Positions 37,757 through 48,488 are shown, counted from the first letter of the stretch. The stretch: 64,000 nt of DNA from Ricinus communis (GCF_019578655.1 NC_063260.1:28544888-28608887); one strand, 5' to 3'. The notes: generated by a model from the letters alone, not told the origin. Numbers and translations: made by a program.

Positions 37757-38711
37757 TGATGCTTGGAAAATTGACGGTCTTCGAGGAAGATTCCTCGATT
37801 CTTGTAAAGATCGTCTTAATGATCCCATCCTTTCTTTGTATAAAGAGGGGATCCGTGGCTTGAACTGGTTTTGATTGAGATGCCTGGAGCTTCTCATAAT
37901 TTGTTACCCACTCAATAGGAATTAGTTTCCGTAGAATCTTCCTTTTCGTCGTCGAGGAGCTTGAACTATTGTAGGGTTTGACCGAATCGGCCATGATGTA
38001 CAAAGCATCTGATGAGGCTTGGAAGCCTGGGATCTGCAGGTTAAGTGCATGATCCTGCAATCGATAAACGATCTGATGGTGAAGAGTCGCTGAGAGAGCA
38101 TTTTCAACTTGACTAGCTCCCGTGATTTGGACTTGTACTTTTAAGGCAGTGGATAGATAAAGATCACTCAAAGAGAGGTTAAAGTTTGGAAAGAAAGTCA
38201 AAACAACACTACCAGTGTTGAGTGTTGTGACTATTGTCCCAATCACTGCATGCTCGTACTTGAGGTAACGAGTGTCCAAAAGCGACATCCGTGCTGTAAC
38301 AGGCAATCCCATCCTTCCATGATAGGAAAGGACAAGTCTCACAGCTCCGAGATGGAGATGAGAATAGCCTTGCTTCCGCCATTGTTCTATGAAAGAGGTG
38401 GGGATTTCTAAAGTAACATACTGCTCTTGAGAAGTAGCAGTAAGTGAACACTGAGAAAGTGAGGAGGATTGAACATATTCTTTTATGGTGAGGGGTTTTT
38501 TGTGGATGATTTGGTTAAAGGTTTTTCTAACAAAGTTTTGTTTCTTGAATATGTTGTAAGGGTTGATGATAGGTACTAGAGTATCTTCTATCTGTACGTT
38601 ATCAGGAATATGGGAGATCTCAACAAGATGATCTATCTTGTTAGATATGGTTTTCTTACAAGAGGGAGATAATTGAAGGGTAGAAGTATGAGAGGTAATC
38701 TCGGTTGACAT
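37740..38711 (-). CDS. viral movement protein ORF (endogenous copy, uninterrupted)
   Basis: 323 codons from ATG 38711 to TAA 37740. The sequence matches the caulimovirid movement-protein family (30K superfamily), with the characteristic stretches GYSHLHLGAVRLVLSYHGR, LPVTARMSLLDTRYLKYEHA and FFPNFNLSLSDLYL, and near the end a conserved WVTNYEKLQ. In related viruses this protein modifies plasmodesmata for cell-to-cell movement. It lies just downstream of the primer-binding site and is the only gene of the locus present once, in the loop between the two inverted arms. It is the only major viral gene without a stop or frameshift. Whether it is transcribed is unknown; no complete promoter lies upstream in its orientation. 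Confidence 0.85.
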   Translation of the reverse strand: MSTEITSHTSTLQLSPSCKKTISNKIDHLVEISHIPDNVQIEDTLVPIINPYNIFKKQNFVRKTFNQIIHKKPLTIKEYVQSSSLSQCSLTATSQEQYVTLEIPTSFIEQWRKQGYSHLHLGAVRLVLSYHGRMGLPVTARMSLLDTRYLKYEHAVIGTIVTTLNTGSVVLTFFPNFNLSLSDLYLSTALKVQVQITGASQVENALSATLHHQIVYRLQDHALNLQIPGFQASSDALYIMADSVKPYNSSSSSTTKRKILRKLIPIEWVTNYEKLQASQSKPVQATDPLFIQRKDGIIKTIFTRIEESSSKTVNFPSINDTTR

Positions 38712-38743
38712 GGTGTTTAGGTTTTCTCTTCTGCTATCACCAA

Positions 38744-38756
38744 GGCTCTGATACCA
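38744..38756 (-). other. viral primer-binding site for initiator tRNA-Met
   Basis: Minus-strand TGGTATCAGAGCC, the standard plant pararetrovirus/retroelement sequence complementary to the 3' end of initiator tRNA-Met. It lies 33 bases upstream of the movement-protein ATG. The first five bases (TGGTA) recur at the left viral terminus (32007-32011 complement). Confidence 0.9.
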
Positions 38757-38856
38757 AAGGGGAGCCGAGAGCTGTTCATGGCATAATCCTCATGCTGTAA
38801 ACTCAAAGCATGGCCGTGATACTGGTTGTATCATTGATGCTTGGAAAATTGACGGT

Positions 38857-41800
38857 GCTGAGGACACTTTGTCTGGGATGTAGCCCCAGAAATGTGCAAG
38901 CCAGAGTGCCTATGTCATGATGACATGGATTATGCTGAACCCTGTTTTCAGCATCAACAGAAGAATCCGAAAAGGATGTCTCTGGATACTTCTTGTTCGG
39001 AGATTCATCCTAAGCCAGATGATCGAGATCCAGATGGTTCCCAGAAAGAGAATAAAAAGCCACTGCCAATGTTCGACGAGGCAATTGAGTTTCTTGCCAG
39101 AGAAGGAAAAACGGTCATTGACGTTTCTTATGATGAGTTCAAAGAAATTATGGCACAACTCAACATTGAATATGGCAAACCCCCTTCTGCAACTTGCAGA
39201 ATGGAGATCGAGTCAGATCCAAAGGTTTATAGGCTGGAAACCCGGTACCCGTCCAGTTTTGTACAGGAGGTACAAAACGTTGGGCCAGGTATAACAACGC
39301 CACGAACTTTTGGACCTACTTCATCTCTGTCAACTGTATCAGCGGTACAACCCTTGGTTCAAGAATGTTTCATGTTACAACCAGAGGATTTCCCTCCCTT
39401 GGGAAAAACAGAGAACAAAAGATCTGAAATCCTTCCTACACGGATTTCACCTTCTGGAAACTTAGAACCGCTGACACCCCCTGAAGAAGTTCTCAACTGG
39501 CAGACATCTAATTCTATTGTCCAAAACACTTACTTGAAGAAGATAGATGGCAAATTGGATCAAGCCCTGCACTTGGTTCAAAACATGGATCACAAGCTGG
39601 ATACTTTTTCACAAGAAGTCTTGCAATACTCATCCCTTGACAAAGAAAGTATCAAGCTCCGGACAAAGAACTCCGGATACCTCGGTACCGATTACCCCCT
39701 CTTTCATGCAAAAGCAAAAGGAGATTTCCGGTCAAGAAGCAAATAGATCAAATTGAAAATGATCTCCGGAAGACCAGTCACGTAATTCCAACATTCATAT
39801 CGGCTTCAACCTCATCTACCATTACTCCTTCATACTTTTCTTCTTTCCCTTTTCTTTCACAACCGAACAACCACAAGAAACCCTTTATCGTACCCCTTTG
39901 GCACATTTTCTCACCTTTACCCAAAAAACACAGTAAACCCAAAGAAAAGAAATCCTCTCCTCCTCTAGCCCCTAAAGACAAATTTCCAGAGCAATCTCTC
40001 ATCAAATCGTATGATTCGAATCTTCTTGATTCGGAGATGGCGACATCACCGAATTCTCATGAACACTTCGCCATCGATCCCACCCGTAAGTAGTAGAACC
40101 TGAAGATGAAGATGCTCAGTCATTCTTTGCTCCCACTGGAGCTCCAAACCCAAGGCCAAAGCCAGCTAGCACAGGACCTTGGTTCACTTTTGATGACTTA
40201 CCACCATCAAAATGGAAGGATAAGTTTTCTGAATTCTTGGCATGGATTGATCTTCAGATGACCCTTGAAGGGCCACACTCAAAAAAAGTCCTTGCCGAAT
40301 TTGTCACAAGGTTTACCTGAAGCTTAAGAGATTGGTTTCAGTCTCACCCTGAATACACTAGGCTTCAATTTGTCACTCTGCCGACTCCATCAGCAGCAGT
40401 AACGATCCTCCATAACCAGTTCCTTGGAAGTTATGACCTTGTCATAAGACAGCAGAAACAAGAGTTCTTTGATCGAAAATGCTGTTCATTCAAGATGAAG
40501 GATCTGGAAAAGCATTATTCGGCTATGTCCAAGCTCTACTATGTCATTGGAGGACATGATGGTGATGATACACTAAAGTATACCTTCATCACCTCTCTAC
40601 CGGATGAGATACAACCCGAGGTTAACAATATGATCAAGGGCTACAAAAAGACCGGGCCACCTCTATTACACTTGGAGAAATCTGGCAATTCACACTCTCT
40701 TCCATTAAGAGACTGTGATCAATGTGAATTATTCAAAAGGTTGTCTCAAAGGGACTTGATTGTCCAAAAGGCTTGCAACAAAAACCACCTAAAGATCAAG
40801 TGCAAAGCCACCAACCGCGTCTCAGCACAAATCACAAGAAGAAATCCGGACATCATTTCCGTAAATACACGCTAAAGAACAAGAAGTTCAGGAAAAGAAC
40901 CCAAAGAGATTTAAATACTTCCGTAAAAAAACTGTGGGTACAAGTCCGATAGATGTTTCATCCGCAAAAGGAAGGGACATTATGCGAAAAATTGTCCCAG
41001 AATCCAAAAGTCGACAAGGATGATACAACAAGTTAGCATGTCCTTATCTCTGCAGACTCTTTCAAGAAGAAATAGAATCCCTACTTTCGCAGGCAAGAAG
41101 ATCTTACCCCAGAAAGCTTATTTGGGTTAGAATGGAGTTCTCGGACTCCACAGAGTCTTCACAAGAATCTTCTTCGGATTCGGGATGATAGTGAAATACC
41201 AATCCCGATGATTGGTCCGCATGAAGAAAGTCGGAAGGATATTCGGAAGATGCAATACAATATCCTCTTTCTCCAACCCTATTATCTTCTTTCTTTGTTT
41301 CTCCTCCACCTCCGAAACTTTTCAATTTACTATAAAACCTCCTCCGTTCCATATATTCCCATGATCATCTCAAAATACTCCAAGCCTGTTCCAGAATAGC
41401 TTTCTTTGACCGGAGCTCAAAGAAGCATGATGAACCCAATGGTTCTCCCATCGAGTATTGGAAGCCCCATGATCGATTTCTTCAGGCGGCCAATGGTCAA
41501 ACCTTCAAAACTACTCCGATCACGAAGATCGATTGCGTTGTGTGGACACACATCATTGGTTCAGATCTTCCAAGCAAGGATATTCTGATAGGATTTGATG
41601 TTTATCACCAAGCTCAAAAGCTCCAAATCCTTCCAACTGGTATAAAGTTCAAAAGACAGTTTAGGTCATACACTGAAACTTCAAATCATGATTTAATACT
41701 ATTCCTCCATTCCTTTCATACACGGAAAAATTCCTTCGCCTTCCGTAATCCCATTCACATTTCCAACATCCTCTTCCTCTGTGGAAAAATCCACAATTCT

Positions 41801-43020
41801 ATATCAGCCTCCCCTTCAAACTTAATGAAGACATTAACCCTACTAAAGCCACACATGGGAATGTCTCCCACAGACCTAGCCCTTGCCCGATCAGAATGCC
41901 TGACACTGTTACAGCAGGGTTTAATTGAGCCCACTACTTCACAATGGGCTTGCCAAGCCTTTTATGTGGAGAAAAGGTCTGAAAGAATCCGAGGAAAAAA
42001 GAGGCTTGTCATAGACTACAAACCTTTAAACCATTTCCTTCAAGACAACAAATTCCCTCTCCCTCGAATCTCAAATCTCAAGGTCCACATCCAAAAGGCC
42101 CAAGATTATTCCAAATTTGACCTAAAGGGCTTTTGGCAACTCTAAAGAGATACAAAACTGCGTTTTGTATCCCTAATGCCCAATACCGTTATGCCTTTTG
42201 GGCTCAAGACGGCCCCATCTCAATTCCGGAAGACAATGATTGAGATTTTGGGCCTATCCTTTACTCTTCTTTGATCTATATCGACGACATCCTTCTATTT
42301 TCGGACCATCACCAACTTCCTTGCCATCATCCAAAAATATGGCATTATGCTATCCGAAAGAAGAGCTTTATTGGCCAACGAAATTGAATTTCTTGGAATG
42401 CATTTCAAGAATGGCCGACACATATGGTCCCCACTGACAAAGGAACTTGATAATTTTCCCGGAAGAAAATTTATCAAAGAAACAAATTCAACAGCCTTGG
42501 AATCCTGAATTATGTTCGAGAGGCCATTCCACACTGTCTAGTTACACGTGCCACCTCTCAAAGATGCTCAAAGAACCCCCCTCCATGGGGAGACAACAAA
42601 AAATTAAAAGAGGCCCACAATCCGCCACCTCTTACAATCCCGTCAACAGGGAGAACTTATTCTCCAAACAGATGCATCCTGACTATGCATGGGGGGCCAT
42701 CCTCCTAGAAAAGCTCCACGACAAAGAACAACTGTGGATATGCATCGGTCGGGTTTTCCTCTTCGGAAAAACATTATCACACAACCTACAAGGAAATTCA
42801 AGTACGGGATAAAAAGTTTGAATTCTTCCCGATTGGACAAAGACTTCCCCGGTTCGGATGGACAACTCTTCCTTCCCAAGATTCTTGAATCCAACCAGAA
42901 GACCTTGCCCGAGCCCCAACTATCGCGATTAAAATCATGGTTCAGCAGTATGACTTTAAGGTTGAGCATATAAAAGGGATAAGAAACCTAATCCCGGATT
43001 TCTTATCCGGGACTTTCTAA
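38857..43020 (+). pseudogene. viral coat-protease-RT-RNase H polyprotein (right copy, truncated and broken)
   Basis: An inverted partial copy that begins inside the Cys-rich segment, so the movement protein and true start are missing; an extra A after TAGCCCC shifts the frame at once. The linker/coat N-terminal segment 38892-39746 is open for 284 codons and intact where the left copy is broken. The later coat segment is open at 40495-40875. Defects at functional sites include the zinc knuckle second Cys changed to Arg (CFIRKRKGH, near 40955), a two-base loss that destroys the DTGA protease motif (near 41405), and a deletion just after the RT YIDD motif (near 42280-42305). RNase H pieces lie at 42447-42973. 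The arms differ by many substitutions and small indels. Confidence 0.8.
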
Positions 43021-43080
43021 GCCCTCGGAATCAGCCCTATAGTTCTTCTCACCTCTACAATAAATCTTCCCATAATCTTT

Positions 43081-43830
43081 ATGGCCTCCTCATCCTTCCG
43101 GATCCAACCTGCAACCTCCTTCACCACCGCATCTTCCCAACAACCTTACAACCAAACAAGTCACAGACTTTGCCGGAAATATGATGTTCCATTATTTGGC
43201 AACTTTTCAACAAATCTTCTCACTCCCAATCCAACCCAACTTCTTCTTTCCGGACTACCCTTGGTGTTTGATTTACCACTTATCTCCTGAACATCCAAAG
43301 CATGAAAGTGAGTTATGGTTTCTATGGTGCCTATCTACGATCATCATGCTATAGAGGTGCCTATTATGAATCTCTTACACTTCTTTAATAATGAAGCTAA
43401 CTCGGTCTTATCCATGGAGATTCCTTACCCGGTTCAAGACTCCATACCAATGGACAGGAGATCTCCTTAAACTTATTCATGGGCACCCGGTTATTCTCGG
43501 ACAATAATTCCAGAGCTTGAATACCATGCTATTTTCATATTACATAGGCCCTATCTCCGACTATCGGGAAGACACCTATGCAACTCAAAATATCCTCGCT
43601 ATTGGAGAACGCTTGATAGTCCTTTACATCTTGCTCCTCCACCAATCACGGGAAGAACTAAACGGGCCTGCGCACCATTAGTCCGCACCTTCAATGGACA
43701 TCAATCAACCGAACAATCCATAGAACATTTCTGTTTCTCCGATCTTCCAACTCCTCCGGATGACCCTCATGCAAGACTCCCGTACCAATGGATGATGACT
43801 CATATGATGACATCTTCGGCTTCACTCTTT
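43081..43830 (+). pseudogene. viral ORF2 of unknown function (right copy, broken)
   Basis: The counterpart of 32592-33430. It contains the same region beginning atgatgttccattatttgg at 43181 but is split by more shifts; a 69-codon alternative frame at 43081-43290 is an artefact of those shifts. It ends before the promoter repeats. Confidence 0.5.
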
Positions 43831-43866
43831 TATATTATTGTTTGTCCTTATTATGTAAGTGAAGTG

Positions 43867-44040
43867 TATTATTAGTCTCGGTGGGATGTCCACTAACCTT
43901 TGTTTGATAGCGTCAGATTATTAGTCTCGGTGGGATGTCCACTTTGTTTGATAGTGTCATATTATTAGTCTTAGTGGGATATCCACTAACTTTTGTTCGA
44001 TAGTCGTATTATTAATCTTAGTGGGATACCCACTAACCTT
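43867..44040 (+). repeat. four tandem repeats upstream of the viral promoter (right copy)
   Basis: Four imperfect units of the form tattattagtctcggtggga followed by tgtccactaacctttgtttg. This is the inverted counterpart of 32358-32531. Confidence 0.8.
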
Positions 44041-44064
44041 TGTACATTTTCTACCGACTCTCCA

Positions 44065-44076
44065 CTCTATATAAGG
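44065..44076 (+). promoter_or_regulatory. viral pregenomic-RNA TATA box (right copy)
   Basis: CTCTATATAAGG preceded by the four tandem repeats, identical to the left copy. It points right, out of the viral arms and across the antisense coat fragment at 44353-44527. Confidence 0.7.
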
Positions 44077-44352
44077 AGAAGTCTTTGATAATAAGAGGCA
44101 AGCAAGTTTTCCTCTAAACAAGTCTCTTTAAAACTCTCCCTACACTCTCTTATGGCTTTCTAACTTTCTCATTTCTCTTCTCTTGATCCAATGGCAATGT
44201 TCTAATAGTTGCTACGATCTGTTTATGGTGTAATCCAAAAGAGCTAACTCAGCTAATTTAAAGATCCAAAAGAGTAGAAAGACCCCCATGGCAAGAGGTA
44301 ACTTGAGGATCATCCATGCTTTGAGTTTACGTGAGGATTATGCCATGAATGT

Positions 44353-44527
44353 ACTCCAGATCCTTCATCTTGAATGAACAGCATTTTCGATCAAAGAACT
44401 CTTGTTTCTGCTGTCTTATGACAAGGTCATAACTTCCAAGGAACTGGTTATGGAGGATCGTTACTGCTGCTGATGGAGTCGGCAGAGTGACAAATTGAAG
44501 CCTAGTGTATTCAGGCTGAGACTGAAC
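44353..44527 (-). pseudogene. viral coat-protein gene fragment
   Basis: This 175-bp piece matches 36024-36194 in orientation. At positions where the two arms differ it agrees with the right arm (for example the sequence corresponding to CATAACCAGTTCCTTGG, and the GACAGCAGAAAC segment), so it was probably copied from the same viral variant as the right arm. Confidence 0.75.
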
Positions 44528-44629
44528 TTAATTGGGTATTCTAGAAATAGAAAAAAACTTTCACAATTTAATTTTTTTACTAAAGAATAAAATATAAATC
44601 CAATAGATGTTATCTAGGGAGAATTCACT

Positions 44630-45220
44630 TTGTTAGAATAATTAAGCCTTTAAACTAAATAATACTAAGCAATTAAGCTCCTCTATGCAACTCGGTTACT
44701 TATACCGTTAACTACTTTTATTCATTATGACCTACATAAAATGATAACCAATAGCACAAAGACAACTAAATTATAAATTCTATTTTTTATATTTCTAAAA
44801 AATAATACAAAATAAAATATGATAATATAAAAATTAAATTATTTCAATAAAAAAATTAAAATCTACATTTTCATACCTAAGTTTTAGCTTAACCCTTTCA
44901 TTTTTCACACTTAGGTTTTATCTTAAAATCCTTTCATTTTTTTGTTCAAATAATTATTTTAATTTTTATATTATTTTATATTTTTATTATCTTTTAGAAA
45001 TATAAAAAAATATAAACTATTACTTAAGTGCCTTTATGTTATTGGTTGTCATTTAATGTGGGCCATTATCAATAAAAATAATTAATGGCAGTAGTAATAG
45101 AGTAGCATGGAAGGGTTTAATTGTTCTGTATTATTTAGTTTGAGAGTTTAATTGTTTTAACTTAAAATTTAAGAACTTAATTGAGATTTGGCCTAAATCT
45201 AGGGGCTATTTGTACCTTTT
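44630..45220. mobile_element. fold-back MITE (long inverted-repeat element)
   Basis: The left half (aattaagcctttaaactaaa, then cgttaactacttttattcat, then atgataaccaatagcac, then atatttctaaaaaataatac) pairs with the reverse complement of the right half (aataatacagaacaattaaa, then atgacaaccaataacataaa, then atatttctaaaagataataa). The arms are nearly 290 bp each with a short centre. The outer sequence includes 'ctaggggctatttgtacctt'. No coding sequence. Transcription would give one long hairpin. Confidence 0.65.
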
Positions 45221-45372
45221 GCTAAAATAGTTATCGGTACTAGTAACGGAGTTGCATAAAGGAGTTAAGTTGTTCCATATTATTTAGTTTAAGGATTTAA
45301 TTATTTCAACTTAAAATTTAAGAGCTTAATTGAGATTCGGCTAAAAGTTTAAAGGTTGTATCTTTCCTCTTA
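45220..45372 (-). repeat. MITE-family half copy on the right border
   Basis: The reverse-complement counterpart of 31831-31995 (for example 'actagtaacggagttgcata' and 'tatttagtttaaggatttaa'). Together the two bracket the viral locus plus the fold-back element, as if one element had been split by later insertions. Confidence 0.6.
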
Positions 45373-45379
45373 TTAAAAT

Positions 45380-47690
45380 ATTCATTTTTATTGTTAAAAC
45401 AACTATGCCAAATATTAAAAAATCACTTAAACACTAATTCTAGTCAGCATGAAACCCTATATGCACACTATCTTTCTCTTCCTCCCTCTCACTTTTTTCT
45501 GTTCCTCCCTTCCCTTGTTACTCTTATACTAATGATGACATCACTTTTGTTCGAAATAACCATTATAAAACACTGTGACCATTTCGTAAACCGTTTGAAA
45601 AAAATAATGCCAGTAAGTTTGCCTGATTGCCCAAGGATTTGCCGCCGTGGCTTCACTTGATTGTCACGGTTACAAATCTTTTTCATGTAGAATGCCCTAG
45701 GTAGTTAGATGTTGATGAAGCCATGTTTGGGTGGTTTTATGATGGGGTAAATTATCAAGACTTTTTGCTTCCTTATAGTAACTATAAATAGTAAGACTCG
45801 TTATTCACTTCTTACCTCTTTCAAATTTACTATTTTTAAGAGATCTTATAAGGAATCTATGTAGCGAACCTGAATTTGGTCACAATGTCACTTTAGCAAT
45901 CTGGAAAAGAACTTGCAAAATAACAAGCTAGGAGAGCCTAGATGATGTGTCTGGAAAAACCCTTGGTGCTTAGATTTTTTCTTTTCTTGAGAAAGACTTT
46001 GGTGCTTAGATTAGTAAAGTATTGATGCTAGCTAGGATAAAAATGCTTAAATTATTATAATTGCATTACGTTGTCCAAGAGTATCTTGGAGTATTAGTAC
46101 TTGAGATCTTGGGGTTATGTCCCTCAGAAGTCATAACAAGTGTGCCCAAAGTGCAGAATGTGGGTGCTGATTTTATTAATTAGCACCAAGATCGTTGGCA
46201 ATGGTTCTGTCCTTCATAGGTGATCCACATATTGCGCGAGCTACTCTTATGGCAATATGCACTTACGGATAGCTCGTTTAAAGTGTTCCTTTTTAAGTAA
46301 TTGTGCATTGAATCTAATTTTCAAATAACCTAATGATGTGTATGATATTTTAGTCCTTTTTAATGATCAAGATCCATCAACTAATGATATGTATGATATT
46401 GTTGTCCTTTCTAATGATCAAGGTCCATCAGAATTTACCTGAACTTAGCTTTGCTCCTATGATGTTATTGAACTCTTAAGATCTTTCAAAACCCTAATGA
46501 AAGACTACCTCTTATGGTTGAAGCTAGAAAACCACTGAAAATAATGAACGAAGTGACAAATCTATCATCTTATTCTGTTATCTTAATATCAGAAGACATT
46601 ATATGTTGGGGTCCTATTAATTAATTTGGTCTCCATTGTAAATTTTCTTAAGGGTGAATGACTGCCTGAGGAATTTGAATTTAAGCCAAAAACTAATTAG
46701 TAGTTAAAAGTTGAGGACCGAAAATGATAGAGTTTAATCAATGCAAATAAGCTATAGCCAACCAGGCACCTAATCTCACTTGTATTAAGACTTCTAGAAA
46801 TGCACCACACTTCCAAGCAAAAGTATTAGAACTTTAACATATTCTTTGAGCAGCCTCTTTCATTTTGAATATATTATAGGTCATATAAACGATCGATAAC
46901 ACACCAAGCCTTTTTATAGTTTTGAGATAATTTCCTTAATAGCTCATGTCACCTTTTGCTTTTAAGAAAAATAAAATGATATGCCATCATAAAGGTGAAT
47001 TCAATATTTTATACCTAAACTTACTTCCATATAATAAATAGTATAACCCGTCTATCTAAAACAAGTTTCAAATTTAAGAATATGTCAAATACCATCCATA
47101 GATTCAGAAACGCTCATGAAGACATTTATGCTTCAATAAGAAATGAAGCTACGAATTGTGCAGGGGTTCACGGCAATTCCTAATGGAAACCACTTAAATC
47201 GTCCAATGAACCTAAGAACTAGATTTTGCCAATATCTTAAAACATAATAATAAAGCGAAACAGGATGGTCAATCCCTAATTGGAAAGATAGACTTCAACT
47301 TTCTTTCTTAACTTTGATATTGCCATATGCCAAAGGATAAATGCTATAACAGTTCTCGACTTCTTTAATGTTCATATTGGTTAGATTAGAATAAAGATGA
47401 ATCATAATTAGGCACTTGGCAATTGGGGTTTGAAGAAGATGATCAGACCATTTCCTGTAGTTAGCAAAATACATCACCCATGATGACCATGGGCGACAGT
47501 CTCAGCAGTTGCCTTAGAACACCCGTCCTTGAACATACTGGTTTTGCCCTCTCTTAACCACAATGAATTTTTTACTGATTACGGTAAAATGCACTAGCAT
47601 ATGACTGATGTTATCCCAACCAACACCTTCAAATTAAGTGAATTGGAAGCACGTGCAGGCAAAGCACGAAGCCAGAACCTTCTTATTTAT
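45380..47690. other. intergenic DNA, mostly unidentified
   Basis: Of more mixed composition than most intergenic DNA here, so probably decayed mobile-element or gene sequence, but no domain is recognisable in the frames checked. It includes a two-copy tandem duplication at 46330-46430. The ORFs at 45391-45660 (+) and 47295-47477 (-) are unsupported. Confidence 0.5.
46330..46430 (+). repeat. tandem duplication, 2 x about 51 bp
   Basis: Two adjacent copies of 'ctaatgatgtgtatgatatt' followed by 'ttagtcctttttaatgatca' and 'agatccatca', with a few substitutions. Confidence 0.85.
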
Positions 47691-47739
47691 CTTCATCCTT
47701 AGACTATTGCTTACAATATGGAACAGATCAATTGCAAAT

Positions 47740-48090
47740 GACTCAATCATCCACATTTGAAGCGAACAGTTGGCAGCTGCTCCTATCTAACCCGACCTAG
47801 CTCTTTTGGTTAGGACCTCTATAAACTATCATTCTCTGGATAGAGGTTTACCCACATCAAGTTCCAAAGGCAGTCTCATACAATTGCACCCAAATTTCCA
47901 CGCGGAGGGTACATCCACATCAAGAAATAATGATCCAATTCCCAACTTCATTAGCCATAGGGGGAGATCAAACACTTGAACCCACGTTAAAAACTTTATG
48001 AATTTCTTAGTTCTTAGGGTTGTCCAAGGCCAGTAATTGGTTTTAGCTTTAAAAAATGAATGCTTATAAAAATTCTCACGCTTCACTTTC
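47740..48090 (-). pseudogene. LINE ORF1 / DUF4283 - zinc-knuckle relic
   Basis: The minus-strand frame 47829-48086 reads FFKAKTNYWPWTTLRTKKF, then TWVQVFDLPLWLMKLGIGSL, then LPLELDVGKPLSRE. This matches the plant DUF4283 pattern (WPWTF..., WVQVYDLP..., RVR+DVRKPLKR) found in ORF1 of plant LINEs. Beyond the stop, another frame gives LPTVRFKCG, a broken zinc-knuckle start (normally LPxFCFxCGxxGH). Several stops and shifts are present and no reverse transcriptase was found nearby. Confidence 0.6.
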
Positions 48091-48488
48091 TAATACTCGC
48101 CACAAATCAAGTTCATGATTTCGCTCAGCTCAAGGATTGCAAAACGTGAGCTATTTTATCGAATTTGTACAATAACATATCCAAATTTGTGAGTTCCTAA
48201 TTACAAATCCAATTTTGATCTTATGATGAGTAGATAAGCAATTAATTGCAGAAAGTCGAAAACGAGTACAATAATCATGACGAGAACAGAATCAGCTTGC
48301 ATCACATCCTATATCATGTATAGTAATTAGAATAGCATGAAACCAAGAAATTGAGACATTTTATTCCACAACTGATCCAGAGTAAATATGCATAAACATC
48401 CATGGCATTTCTTTTGAAAAGAAAAAAAAAAGATTAACTTCAGTAATTGCAAAATTAAGAAAATCCCATGAAGAAGAAACAACAGATT

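Larger units (their letters stand above)
32007..44527. mobile_element. rearranged endogenous pararetrovirus (Caulimoviridae, florendovirus/petuvirus-like)
   Basis: A viral DNA insertion in four pieces. Piece 1, minus strand, about 32007-38815: close to a full genome unit (about 6.75 kb) plus about 60 bp of terminal redundancy. Piece 2, minus strand, about 38820-38856: a scrap identical in layout to the movement-protein end at about 37740-37776. Piece 3, plus strand, about 38857-44345: a partial copy starting just before the coat-protein segment and running to the leader. Piece 4, minus strand, about 44353-44527: a coat-protein fragment matching 36024-36194. The order movement protein, coat, zinc knuckle, protease, RT, RNase H, then a second ORF, with a tRNA-Met primer site in front, is the arrangement known for endogenous florendoviruses and, apart from ORF2, petuvirus. 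Genus assignment is inference; the family is well supported. All mirrored coding regions are broken. Confidence 0.85.

Noticed and set aside
43867..44040. Regularly spaced repeats resembling a CRISPR array
   Set aside because: Only four units, variable length, no unique spacers, in a plant viral promoter region.
32007..44345. Possibility that the locus is a functional virus
   Set aside because: Both polyprotein copies have multiple stops, shifts and damaged catalytic or metal-binding sites, so it is a decayed endogenous copy.
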